From NCBI RefSeq assembly GCF_030272615.1, contig NC_081412.1:99261796-99325795 (forward strand): a stretch of 64,000 nt of DNA, written 5' to 3'. The notes below the pieces were generated by a model. That model was not told the origin of the DNA. It did no database searches and saw nothing but the letters and a program-made list of their open reading frames with translations. Positions 46,351 through 56,601 of this stretch are shown one piece after another (position 1 is the first letter of the stretch; each line of letters opens with the position of its first letter). The stretch is from Cryptomeria japonica. Taxonomy: Eukaryota; Streptophyta; Pinopsida; Cupressales; Cupressaceae. Position numbers and translations under genes: made by a program.

Positions 46351-46942
46351 TCGCAACTTTTTTCGAAATTTGCAGGGATGAAAGTTATGATGATTTTACA
46401 GCTAACCTAAAAAAATTGAGTGATTTTACGATCTGTAGATAGGCCAAATTAAAGTTGCAATTTCAAAATTGAACCCTACCAAGATTGTCGAAAAATGCAA
46501 AATTTGAATTTTGAAAAAGAGAGGGAAACTGAAATTTTGAATTTTATGATTTTAGAGGGAATACCAAAAGCAATGCAAGTTTTGAAATTTGAAGGTTGAC
46601 TCAATTTCACGCAAAATTCAATTTTGAAAGCGGAAATCAAAGTTGTTGTAATTAAGCACTTAATTTCAAAAGTCACAAATTGCAAAAATTTGAATAAAGC
46701 ATTGAAATTTCGAATGAATGCTAACACACTTTTCAGATTTAGGACAGTAAGAAACACAATTTTGATATGAATTTTAATTTCAACAATTTTTGAATGATTA
46801 GAAGCCTCAATCCAAGCAATCGCTAGACCAACTTTGACTGTAATTTTGAAGGTGTTAAAATTGATAAAATCAGCCAAAATTCTGGATTTTAGCAGAAAAA
46901 TACAGTAAGATCTAGCTCCCGAAATTTCGGAAAAAATGTCGG

Positions 46943-46972
46943 GGACGATGGCGCTCGGAGTGCACACGGTCC
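46943..46972. repeat. GCGC-core hairpin, leader copy 2
   Basis: GGACGATG-GCGCT-CGG-AGTGC-A-CACGGTCC. The inner stem and loop equal copy 1; the outer stem has two mismatches. The repeat extends on both sides (AAAATGTC before, CTCGCAACTTTTTTC after). Confidence 0.85.
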
Positions 46973-47353
46973 TCGCAACTTTTTTCCAAATTTTCAGGGA
47001 TGAAAGATATTATGATTTTATTGCGGAATCCAAAGTTACAGCTGATTTGGAAATGTTTTGATCAGTGAAATTGTCGGACAAAGGTTGAATCAAGAGGGTT
47101 TCAAAAATTAGGGTTTTGACACTTAACCACTTAATTTTCAAAATTAATGCACAAATATGAATTGACAATTTGTAATAGAAGGGCAGATCTGAAACAAGCA
47201 TTTAACAATTAAACATTTCACAAGTTTAATTACTTAAAAAGAAAATTTAGGGTTTTTATGCAATTAACCTCTAAAATTTTGCAAAAGATCAAACATGGAA
47301 ATTTAATCAAGGAATCCAATTTTCAGATCTAACTATGAATAATCAAAAAGGAT

Positions 47354-47375
47354 GTTCACGTCGGGTTCACCAAAA
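47354..47375 (-). other. Element B primer-binding site
   Basis: Minus strand reads TTTGGTGAACCCGACGTGAA immediately after the 5' LTR, identical to element A's PBS at 33055 over 20 bases. Shared priming is expected if B used the machinery of A-like elements. Confidence 0.85.
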
Positions 47376-48585
47376 TGTAAAGCGGAAAAATCAAACCCTA
47401 GTCGTTCTCCCCTCCCCAACTCCGAGGAGAGAGAAGGGAGAGTCACTAGGGTTGATGGTTTTCACTTAAGAGGGACTTTACATTCAAAAGAGGGGTTGAA
47501 ACCCACAAGATCCAATCCCACGCAATGCAAGATTGGATTCTATATGAGTTTCAAGGGTTGTGATAGCAAGGATACCCTCTTTTGTAAAGAATGTAGATAG
47601 AAAGATTGAACTAGAAATGCATGAAAAGTAAGAAAGATTCACTTATAAACAGAGATAGGAATATGATATGAAGCTGCGGACCTGGAATTAGCAGTAAAAT
47701 GTCGAGATGGCGCTGTCCTGCAAATTTGAGCGAAAGTTGACGGGACGATGGCGCCCGGCGTGCACACGGTCCTCCGAAAAATCCGCGAAATGAAGGGGGA
47801 TCTGTTCGTCTCTGCACAAGGATTCCAGATCTTCAATTTCAGCCGCGTACCTGCAACCTACACACAGAAAAGCGAAGACAATTGGGGGGTTAGGGATTAG
47901 GGGTTTGCCCTTAGGTCAAACCCCGGTTTTGGAATTAACCAAGAAATGAGAAATGTTGTAAATGTAATGTAAAACAAGTACTAATACCTTGTTGTAAGGA
48001 TGTTTGTATCCTTATATGCGAAGGTATAGATGTTGTTGTTTGTTGTATGTTGTATGTTGTAGCATGTAATAAGTGATCTCCTCTTCAATGGTTGAATCCT
48101 TGTCCTGAATGCAACACTTAGCCTTGAATGGAGACTTAAAATGATCAATTGCTTGAAGGAATGCTTGAATGCTTGAATGCTTGAATGTCATTTCCACGTC
48201 TTGTACACATATGTCCTTCCTCTTTTCGACCCTCAAAATGGGAGAGGAAAAGTAGTTTTTATACTTGCCAATTAGGGTTAAAAGACTGATTTTCCCAACC
48301 TTAGGTCGACCAGGAAATGTTATTTTCCAATTTGCAAACAAAAAGGCCCGAAGTCCCATAGGAGACCGGGCCCAAAATAGGGCTAGGGACCAGGGCGCTG
48401 GGCGCTCTGGTCCCACCTCCCGGGACAACGGGGTGCAAGGAGGATCAGGCCAGGGTGCTGGGAAAATGCAGTTTTTGGTGTCGTGAGCAAGTTTCGGGGT
48501 CTCCATTCAGGTTCAGTGTTGCGTCGCCATCGTGAAGACCCAAATGCGGTCGAAATTGCAAGTGTCACAATTTTAGGACGCCACA
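47376..48585 (-). repeat. Element B 5' LTR (1210 bp)
   Basis: TGTAAAGCGGAAAAATC at 47376 and GGACGCCACA at 48585. Matches 40743-42006 with few substitutions. It has one 27-nt hairpin unit at 48387-48413 (GGACCAGGGCGC, TGG, GCGCTCTGGTCC) instead of three, and an additional TGAATGCTT repeat near 48180. Confidence 0.97.
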
Positions 48586-50808
48586 CCAGCAAGCATTTCA
48601 AACGCTTAAAGACTATCTCATGAATCCACCATTACTGATGCCACCAGATCCAAGTAGACCGTTGTTACTCTATATCTCGGCAACAAGTACAGCATTGGGT
48701 GTATTACTAGCACAACATAATGCAGAAGGCAAAGAGTGTGTTGTATACTAAATCTCTCGCACATTGGTGGGCTATGAACTCAATTACACACCTATTGAGC
48801 GAGCTTGCCTAGCAGTGATCTTAGCAGCCACAAAATTGAGGCACTATCTGTTGACACACAAGGTACAACTCATTGCAAAGATTGATCCACTCAAGTATTT
48901 ACTCAGCAAAGCAGCATTGACAGGTCGCTTGGCCAAATGGGTGATGATTCTAAGTGAATTTGACATTGAGTACGTAGACCGTAAAGCTATCAAAGGTCAA
49001 GTTATTGCAGATCAGTTGGCCGATGCACCACTCATAGGCGATCATCCTCTCATTTCCAATTTTCCAGATGATGAGATATTCATGATCACAACAACACAAC
49101 CATGGAAACTATATTTTGATGGTTCATATACTAGGCACGGCTCGGGGGCAGGCATTCTGTTTATCACACCTCAAGGTGACAGCATCCCGAAGTCTTACAG
49201 GCTCACATTTCTATGCACAAACAACATAGCAGAGTATGAAGCCTTGATCACAGGACTCAGGTTAGCTGTACAATGGAAATTACAAGAACTGCAAGTATAT
49301 GGCGATTCCCAACTAGTCATTCGACAAGTAACAGATGAATATCAGACCAAAGATGATAAACTCATGCCATATAAGCAAATGGTGGACACTCTAAAGACAT
49401 CGTTTACTACTATCACTTTTGAGCAGATACCACGAGATCATAATCAAGCTGCAGATGCTATGGCTACCATTGCATCTCTCCTAGATCTTCCACAGAATTC
49501 AACACGCTATGAGTTCTTGGTAGAACAGCTTTGGATTCCCGCTTATGATATCCCCAAATCCGAGATGATATGTCGCCTTGTCAGTTCTGAATCCCCATGG
49601 TATGGTGAGTTCTACACCTATCTCCGCGATCACACCCTTCCTCCCAACCAATCAAATAACCAACGTAAAACCTTCATTCGCCAAACTGCTCGATATACCA
49701 TTATTGCCGAAACCCTATACCCACGCGGTCTTGATGGTACTCTCCTTCGATGTCTGGAACAAGATGAGATAACAAAGGCTTTGGAAGAGGTACATGAAGG
49801 AATTTGCGGGACTCACTCAAGTGGTCCGTCACTAGCCAAGAAACTCCTGCGCAATGGATACTATTGGCCATCTATGGAAAAGGATTCCTACTACTTTGTC
49901 AGAAAATGCAAGAAATGTCAAGTTCATGGCGACCTGATACATGCACCAGCACAGGAACTACAACCAATCACAACACCATGGCCTTTCTATCAATGGGGCC
50001 TTGACCTTGTGGGTAAGATTCATCCAACTTCATCCAATGGCCACAAATTCCACTTACCCAAGTCACTGGCAAGCAGATCGCCTCATTCATCCTCAATTAC
50101 ATCATCTGCCGGTATGGTGTACCCATGTCCATCATCACAGATAATGGTCTTCCTTTCAAAAATCAGGATGTCCGCGAACTTTGTGAGAAATTTCATATCC
50201 AACACCGCTTTTCCACTCCCTATTACGCACAAGGCAATGGTCAGGCCGAAGCATCCAATAAAAACATATTGAGGATCCTAAAGAAGATAGTTAATGATGC
50301 CGGTCATGATTGGCATGTTCAACTAAATCCAGCGCTATGGGCATATCGAACTAGCATTCGAACCCCTACAGGTGCAACTCCTTATTCATTGGTCTATGGT
50401 GCAGAAGCTATCTTGCCTATTGAGGTCGAGATACCATCATTACGGGTTTCCTTGCACAAACTCATAGATGATGAAGCCTATAGAGTATCCCGTCTTCAGG
50501 ACTTAGAGTTACTTGATGAGAAACGACAAGCTGCATATAATCACCTCAAAGCCTATCAGCAGCGCATGAGCAGAAGCTACAATCACCATGTTAGACCTCA
50601 TACATTTGAGGTAGGTGATCTTGTTCTTCGAGAGAATCCTTGCAATCAACCAAACAAAGAACATCAGGGCAAGTTTGAATCAAACTAGCTAGGCCCATAT
50701 GTTGTCACTGCTGTATTCGGGTCCAGGGCATATCAGTTGGCTACATCAGAAGGAGAACCGCTTGCAGATCCAATTAACAGCATGCACCTCAAACGGTTTT
50801 ATACCTAA
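48586..50808 (+). pseudogene. pol: Element A RNase H, second RNase H and integrase, after insertion
   Basis: Frame 2 resumes at 48587 in register with the RT frame before element B. First RNase H at about 48590-49040, broken by TAA 48749-48751, with LNYTPIERACLAVILAATKL and a downstream LAKWVMILSEFDIEY. A second, archaeal-type RNase H lies at about 49100-49490 (WKLYFDGSYTRHGSGAGI, NNIAEYEALITGLRLA, YGDSQLVIRQV, DHNQAADAMA), the hallmark of Tat elements. Integrase starts near 49790 with an HHCC-like zinc region ending CKKCQVHG. GLDLVGKIHPTSSNGHKF is followed at about 50050 by a frame change and loss of roughly 14 codons. The rest is in frame 1: MSIITDNGLPFKNQ, QGNGQAEASNKN, and the C-terminal LRVSLHKLIDDEAYR. 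TAG at 50686-50688 replaces an expected Trp and TAA 50806-50808 ends the frame. Confidence 0.94.
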
Positions 50809-53381
50809 GCTATACAGAGCATCAGGCTCCCCTGCATACCAGAAAATACAAAAACATTCAAAAAAGTAAAGGAAAATCATGCATCCAAACGGTGAACAAC
50901 CACTCCGGTGGCACCTTGGGTAAGTGCGATGGTGAAAACCTGGCAAACAGGCGCCACTCGTAAAGGCTATGGCTCCATTGTCTTTCAGGCTTGTTGCGAT
51001 CACATCTACTTCATACATACATCCATCCATCCAAAACCATGGCTTGTTATTTCTTTGCAATTAGGATAAATACTTCATACATCTAAGCATCCCGCTTTTT
51101 CATAGTCATGTCTAAAACTGGGGGCAATGCCTTTAACCTATTGATGGAAGTGGATTCTACATTGTCTTATGATTTATTAAGATCTTCATTCAAGCAATCA
51201 TCAAAATACCAAAAACATTCAAAAATGTCTCAACACAAACTACCAAAAACATTCAAAAATATCTCACAAAATCCAAAAACATCGAAAAAACATCGAAAAT
51301 CACACAAAAACATGACAACACCTTGTACATACTCATCCGTGCAGATATCAAGACAAACATTGACAAAATACTCACAAAAGAGACCACTTATCAATTGACC
51401 ACACAATCAACATCAACACTCAAAACTGTCTTCAACAAGGATGCATCCTTCCTTACCAAAACAAAGACAAAAGTGACGTTTTCTTTGACAAGAAAATTAT
51501 GTTAAGCTATCAAATACTTGGTTGATTTTTGAGTACAATCATTTGTTTATCTGTATCGGGATCTTTCAGCATCATTTTTGTTTACCCATTATTTTCGATG
51601 AAGTTATGGGGCATGTACTAATGGTGTCTACATGGGAAGTTCACTAAGCTATGTGATCATAGGCAAAAATGTAGTCATAGATCACTACGGCTTGCTGACT
51701 ACAACGTATACCTCGACCATATGGGCATGAACCATTACCAAGGATCCTTATTCTTTATTCTTTATGTATATATTGTTTGTTTGCAGGTACAATGCTCTTC
51801 CTTTGGTTCCTCCTACCTCATCCAAACTGGATAACGGTTTTATCTCTTCGTACGGTATGCACTTGTCTCAGGATATAATCAGCCTAAGATCAAGGAGGAC
51901 GATCCAAGTCATGCATGAAAGGAGATAATCCTTGTCTGTTCCGCAAGCAATACTCAGGTCAACTTGATCCATTATATCAAGTTGCTTGTATTAACTTGCT
52001 ATATTAAAATCCATGTAAGGAATACTCAGGTCATCTTGAATCATTATGTCAAGATGCTTGTATTCTCTTACAACATTTTAAAGCTCAATGATGAAAATAG
52101 AGCACTATGGATCGTCATTCCATCTCATCTGTTTATATATTGCATTCCGTTGCATAACACCCATCCGTTCGCTCATTCATATGTAGGCTTTATATGCAAA
52201 ATGTGAAAATTAGGCTGGTCTTGGATACAATCACGATCGAGTACTCTGATACATCATCAATGCATCATGCTAAGTCTTACAAAACCTTGCATTCCTCATG
52301 ATCATATCATCCTCGCATTTAGTTGCATCTTACATTAAACATTTAATCGCATCTTGCATTAAACATTCATGTCATTTTTAAACTATGCATATAGTTCATT
52401 TTCTTGACATTTAGTTTTCATTAAAATCATTTGCATCAGTGCATCAATCATAAATAATTAGATTTATTCATGGGATCAAATTGTCTTTTGATTGCTTTTA
52501 AATCATTTACTAGACATTCATTTAGTATCAATTATCCATTATCATTTTATTATCCTTTATCATTTATTATTACACACATTCATTTATAGTTAAAAGGTCC
52601 ATTCATTCCTTCATTAACTAAGTATCCTATTATGCTCATTTTAGGATTCATTCACATTGCATTCATTATCCTCTTTTTAATTGCATTAAGGTACAGTTAT
52701 TAAAACCATAAGTTATAATATCCTCACATTACCATTTTTACTTAACATCATATTTAAAGCATTTAGAATCATAACACCATTTGTTTCCAAACATTGGTTC
52801 ATACCATTATATATATCCATTATACATATGCATTCATTTAAAACATTATCATATAAACATTTGTACTTTACATTTTGTTTATCCACCTTACATTCATTTA
52901 ACAAACATCTAGATGCATATTCATCCATAAACATCATTCATTCGACCATTGCATTAACACCATCACATAAATCATCTCATCCTTATATCAAAATAGGAAA
53001 CACCAAACTCCTGTTCATATATTATCATAAGCATACATCATCATCATGACATTACATACATAAAAGCATTACATCCCAAAATCAAACAAATCATACATAT
53101 ATAAACCTGCATTCATACATTAGTATCATCATAAAAACATGCATATAGGAAACATCTCATCAATGCATACATATACACATATCCATCTAAGCAATAAACT
53201 CATCATCCTGCATAAGCATCCATACATAATCAAATGCATATCATCAAAATATGGGATCTCCTCATATATCTCATCTCATATATCAGAGTACAATGAAGTC
53301 TACAAAATCGGCTACCAAGAGCCATCCAAGATACAGTCCACAAAATAAATGATACAAATACATATAGGCATGAATGCTCTC
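50809..53381. other. Element A spacer between pol and the antisense PMD gene
   Basis: 2.6 kb, AT-rich, no supported gene. Contains repeated CCAAAAACATTCAAAAAT words (51210-51310), a 60-65 bp direct duplication (about 51949-52013 and 52018-52080, sharing AATACTCAGGTCA and AAG(A/T)TGCTTGTATT), and a CATT/ATTCATT-rich low-complexity stretch (52310-53250). Small frames here are by-products. Confidence 0.65.
51949..52080. repeat. Direct duplication, about 65-bp unit
   Basis: Units share AATACTCAGGTCA-CTTGA-TCATTAT-TCAAG-TGCTTGTATT in the same order. Confidence 0.8.
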
Positions 53382-55442
53382 TCAAATGTCGCTATGGCCA
53401 GATGCTATCCTCACACCTCCCCCTGCTCCACCACTGGTGCCTGCACCACCTGATCCATCTCTCCGTGGAGGCCTCATCGAACCCCCACTCCTTCCTGCAT
53501 CTCCTGATCTCTCCCGCCTCAAAGGACCCATCACTCCCCCACTGCTCTGCATCCTTTGTGATCGCTCTGATCTCGTCTACCGCATCTGGGTATAACTGAG
53601 AGCTCGCTGACTGAGTGGCACCACCTGCTCATATAAACCTCGCTAGTACTCTATCTCAGCCTGTGCTTGCCCAAACTGCCTCATAACCTCCCCTGTAGGC
53701 CCCTGAGCTCCTACTCCAGTCCGCACTCTCTCCTGCAGCTCCGCCAATCTCTCCACTGTAGTATCTCTCTCCCGCAGCACCACCGTCAGCTCTGACTCCC
53801 GTGCAAATAGATGCACATCCCTAGCTGCCACCTCTGCGTCCAAATCCTCTATCCGTGTCTGCAAGCGCACTATAATATGCTCCCGCAGATCTCCAGTGGC
53901 TCCCTCCCCGGTGTCCATAGCTGCCTCCCCTACACCTCCCTCTCCAGAAGTCCCCACCCCTCTGTCCATCGGGATCTCCCTCTCCATCCCCCTCCCACTC
54001 AGCTGCACTCCTCTCGGAATCAATGGTCCCTGTGAAATCTGTAGAGGCAGTCCACCTCTCCCTCTCCGCTGGCTCCGCATCCCTAATCCTCCACCTCCTC
54101 CTCCTCCATCTCTTCCACCACCTCCACCTCCTCCATCTCCTCCACCACCTCCTCCACCTCCACCTCCTCCTCCTCCATCTCCTCCACCACCTCCACCTCC
54201 TCCATCTCCTCCACCACCTCCTCCACCTCCACCTCCTCCTCCTCCATCTCCTCGACCTCCTGCCCTCCCCCGTCTCCGTCCCCTCTCATCCTCAAATGCT
54301 GGGATCAGCTCGGCTGGGTCCAATATCTGTAGGATCGGGTGCGCCACCTGATACTGCGTGTACTCATCTGTAACCTCTGCATCAACGACCCTCGGTCGTA
54401 GGTCCCATGGCCTCACCTGCAGTGTCTGAAACTCTGCTAGTGCCTGATCATAAGGTAGCACTGGACCCCATGCATACCTCTCCCGAATCACCTGTGCATA
54501 CTCTTCTGATCCGCTAGGCAGTCCCTGCTGCCGTCCAAACTACCTCATCACTCTCCCTGGCACCTGTCTCTCCACATGATATGTCGTCCTCCCAATGAGG
54601 AATCGAGTCATAAACACATACGGCAATGCCTTTGTGTCATCCTCCCATGGCTCACACTCCAAGTATGGCCGCCATATCACTGCATCCAGATCATCCAATG
54701 CCCGTCGCCACCACTCTAACTTCCCCAAGTGGGGCTGACTCATCATACCACTGTACATAAACATGTACGGCTGATCCACTGCACGGAATCTCAAACTCAC
54801 CGGTCGAGTCACTGGTAGATGCTCCCAAGCCCAAATGTGTAGTAGCGTCATGCCCACTGCTAAAGACCCCCTCCCTCGGTACACTACCTCGTGGAGCTCC
54901 CGATACATGTGCGCCAGCACGCACGGCCCCCATGCAAATCGGGTCCCCTCGGTCATCATCATCTCGATAACCTATCCCCATCCCACTGCCAACCCATGTG
55001 ACCGTCTGTCTGGACACAGGAGTCCTCCCACAATCCCGGACAACACTGTTGGAAGTGGCTCATACAGTGTCGCTATATCCTCCCATGCGATCGAGCCATC
55101 ATCAATGAACACATCCTCATCAAAAATACTCTGTACTGCCACAGTCCCCCAGGATCTATCATATGTGACTAGCTCCCCTCGAATTGGAATCCGTAGGATG
55201 CGCCACACATCCTCCAACGTCACAGTCATCTCCCCCTATGCCAAATGAAAGGTGCACGTCTCGCTGTGCCACCGCTCCGCCAATGCTATGATCAATCCGT
55301 GATTCATACGAATCACGGGCATGTGCATCACCTCGTAGAGCCCAGTCGCTGCAATACAATCTATCTCCGTCTGAGTCAATCGGTCTCGCAACCCTTGTGT
55401 CGCAGGATGACGCTCGCGTAACTACAACACGCGCAGATCCTC
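53382..55442 (-). pseudogene. PMD (MAIN-like) gene of element A, exon 2
   Basis: One frame can be followed for 687 codons from the splice acceptor (AG at 55444-55443) to TGA 53384-53382. It is broken by TAG 55424-55422, TAG 55238-55236, TAG 54974-54972, TAG 54542-54540, TAG 53645-53643 and TAG 53579-53577. The plant mobile domain is recognised by LIIALAERWHSETCTFHL, GEMTVTLEDVWRILRIPI and GLLCPDRRSHGLAVGWG, then AWGPCVLAHMYRELHEVVYR and VIWRPYLECEPWEDD. A Gly/Asp-rich tract follows (about 54085-54257), then a heptad-like region with DLDAEVAARDVHLFARESEL and a Gly/Ser tail. In plants, PMD proteins such as MAIN and MAIL1 act in TE silencing and meristem maintenance; PMD genes also occur in TEs. 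Antisense to the retrotransposon. Confidence 0.92.
54085..54257. repeat. CCTCCACCACCTCC minisatellite in PMD coding region
   Basis: Built from CCTCCACCTCCTCCATCTCC-type units. Codes for a Gly/Asp tract on the minus strand. A long open frame on the plus strand here is a low-complexity by-product. Confidence 0.92.
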
Positions 55443-56113
55443 CTGGACATGGACATTCATCAAATCACCATCAATTGTTTTATTTTCAAACTTTCTTAAG
55501 TTTAAACCTAGACTATCATCAGATACTTTGATCAAGTATCTTCGGGTCTCAACAGGTAAGCAATCATGGCCACCTAGACTTCAACATGCATTTATCCTAA
55601 ACAAATGACCTAAGTCTCATCGGGCTGCTATGGTTCAAAACAACTCTCACTTCACTTCGTCATCCATCAATCATTGGCATCAGGAGATTTTCTGCATCCA
55701 AACTGGGGCATCTTTTTATCTTAAGGCAAAAGCGCTATTTTACCAACAAAAGCGCTAGTTTTCAACAATAGCGCTACAACTATATCACAAGCGCTCAAAT
55801 AGCTATACCATAGCGCTCCAACTACCAAAGCGCTAAATCAACTACCCATTAGCGCTATTTAACAACAAAAGCGCTCAATTAACCCATCAATAGCGCTACT
55901 TAACCAATAGCGCTAAAACTTACATACAATAGCGCTAATGCATGACCAAAGCGCTCAAACAAGGGGACAATAGCGCCATTGTGGCACAATAGCGCTATTT
56001 TATGGAACAAAAGCGTCAAAACAACAGTTCCAGCGCTCTTGCTCTGACTTGACTTGGACTCAGCTAAAAACTTAGCAAAAATGCACAAAAATTGAGTTTT
56101 CGAATTTGCGTAC
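55443..56113 (-). other. Intron of the element A PMD gene (671 bp)
   Basis: On the minus strand it begins GTACGC at 56113, after CCAGCG, and ends TGTCCAG at 55443. Both flanking exons are in phase 0, exactly as in the D copy. A perfect hairpin, GATACTT-TGATC-AAGTATC, lies at about 55527-55545. The AGCGCT array fills 55725-56045. Inferred from alignment to the second copy, with no transcript evidence. Confidence 0.8.
55725..56045 (-). repeat. AGCGCT word array in the PMD intron of element A
   Basis: About 14 exact AGCGCT cores plus two degenerate ones (AGCGCC, AGCGTC), spaced about 15-30 bases, in forms CAATAGCGCTA, AAAGCGCTCAA and similar. Read on the minus strand they become TAGCGCTATTG and AGCGCTTTTG, the words of the leader array at 33145-33385. 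Confidence 0.93.
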
Positions 56114-56188
56114 CGCTGGTCCGTAGTCATCTGGCCGCTAGAATCGTCGGACTCGCTCGAATCTATGCTCGATGATCGGAATCAGCAT
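56114..56188 (-). pseudogene. PMD gene of element A, exon 1
   Basis: ATG at 56188-56186, 25 codons, MLIPIIEHRFERVRRF then TAG (56140-56138) and RPDDYGPA, ending at the donor GCG|GTACGC. Aligns with exon 1 of the D copy, MAFVHRFDRVRRFQRP. The stop replaces the Gln codon CAG. Confidence 0.85.
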
Positions 56189-56282
56189 CGTAGCTGCTGC
56201 TTGCTCCTCCAAATGTCACTATCAGAGCTCTCATTTTCAACTGGTCGCGGTCACAAATGATCCTGTTTTCACCCCTTTCACC

Positions 56283-56291
56283 CTATTTATA
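56283..56291 (-). promoter_or_regulatory. TATA box of the antisense PMD gene, element A
   Basis: TATAAATAG on the minus strand, about 95 bases upstream of the exon 1 ATG. The D copy has TATAAG at the same distance, which supports a dedicated promoter between the 3' LTR and the gene. Confidence 0.6.
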
Positions 56292-56588
56292 CCCTTCGTG
56301 GTCACCGTAACTTCTCCCCTGCTCATCGTCGTGGTCCCCGTGAACTTCCCGAGCCCCCCATTTCTCCATGTTTCCCCCGTTTTCTTCTATTTTTCACCCG
56401 TATGACTAACTTCTTCTCTTCTACCACCCTGCCAATTTTCGTTCTTTTTCGAGAGATCGCCCGATTTTTTGAAATTTCTCGGCCCATCTCTCGAGGGGGC
56501 ATACCACCCATAAAATTCACATTTTATGGGGCATTTCTTCACACTTATTTTTATTTCTTTGAAACGACGCGATAAACCGCACCATCTC
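56292..56588. other. Upstream region of the PMD gene, between TATA and PPT
   Basis: Has counterparts in the D copy (60473-60703), including TCTCTTTGAGA, TATCGCG / TGTCGCG and ATGCCCCCT(C/T)GAGAGAT on the gene strand. This homology ties the two PMD genes to the same location in two elements. Confidence 0.7.
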
Positions 56589-56601
56589 AAAGAGAGGCAA
56601 A
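56589..56601 (+). other. Element A polypurine tract
   Basis: AAAGAGAGGCAAA abuts the 3' LTR at 56602. Element D has AAAGAGGGGCAAAA at the same place on the minus strand. Confidence 0.85.

Larger units (their letters stand above)
46193..47353 (-). other. Element B 5' leader
   Basis: Non-coding, rich in AAATTTTGAAATT-like words, with two copies of a GCGC-core hairpin (annotated separately). A 163-codon frame at 46967-46476 is an AT-repeat by-product. Confidence 0.65.
40743..48585 (-). mobile_element. Element B: gag-only, Tat-related LTR retrotransposon
   Basis: Minus-strand element with LTRs 40743-42006 and 47376-48585, PBS next to the right LTR and polypurine tract next to the left LTR, flanked by CCAGC. 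The 5.4-kb interior encodes an N-terminal frame, gag and a protease-like domain but no RT, RNase H or integrase, so it is non-autonomous. It inserted into the RT/RNase H region of element A after A had integrated. LTRs are nearly identical apart from a hairpin copy-number difference. Confidence 0.96.

Noticed and set aside
46476-46967. 163-codon minus-strand frame in element B leader
   Set aside because: AAATTTTGAAATT-type repeats give a low-complexity I/F/K-rich frame with no family resemblance.
53896-54373. Long Pro- or Leu/His-rich open frames on the plus strand
   Set aside because: By-products of the CCTCCACC minisatellite. The real frame is the minus-strand PMD gene.
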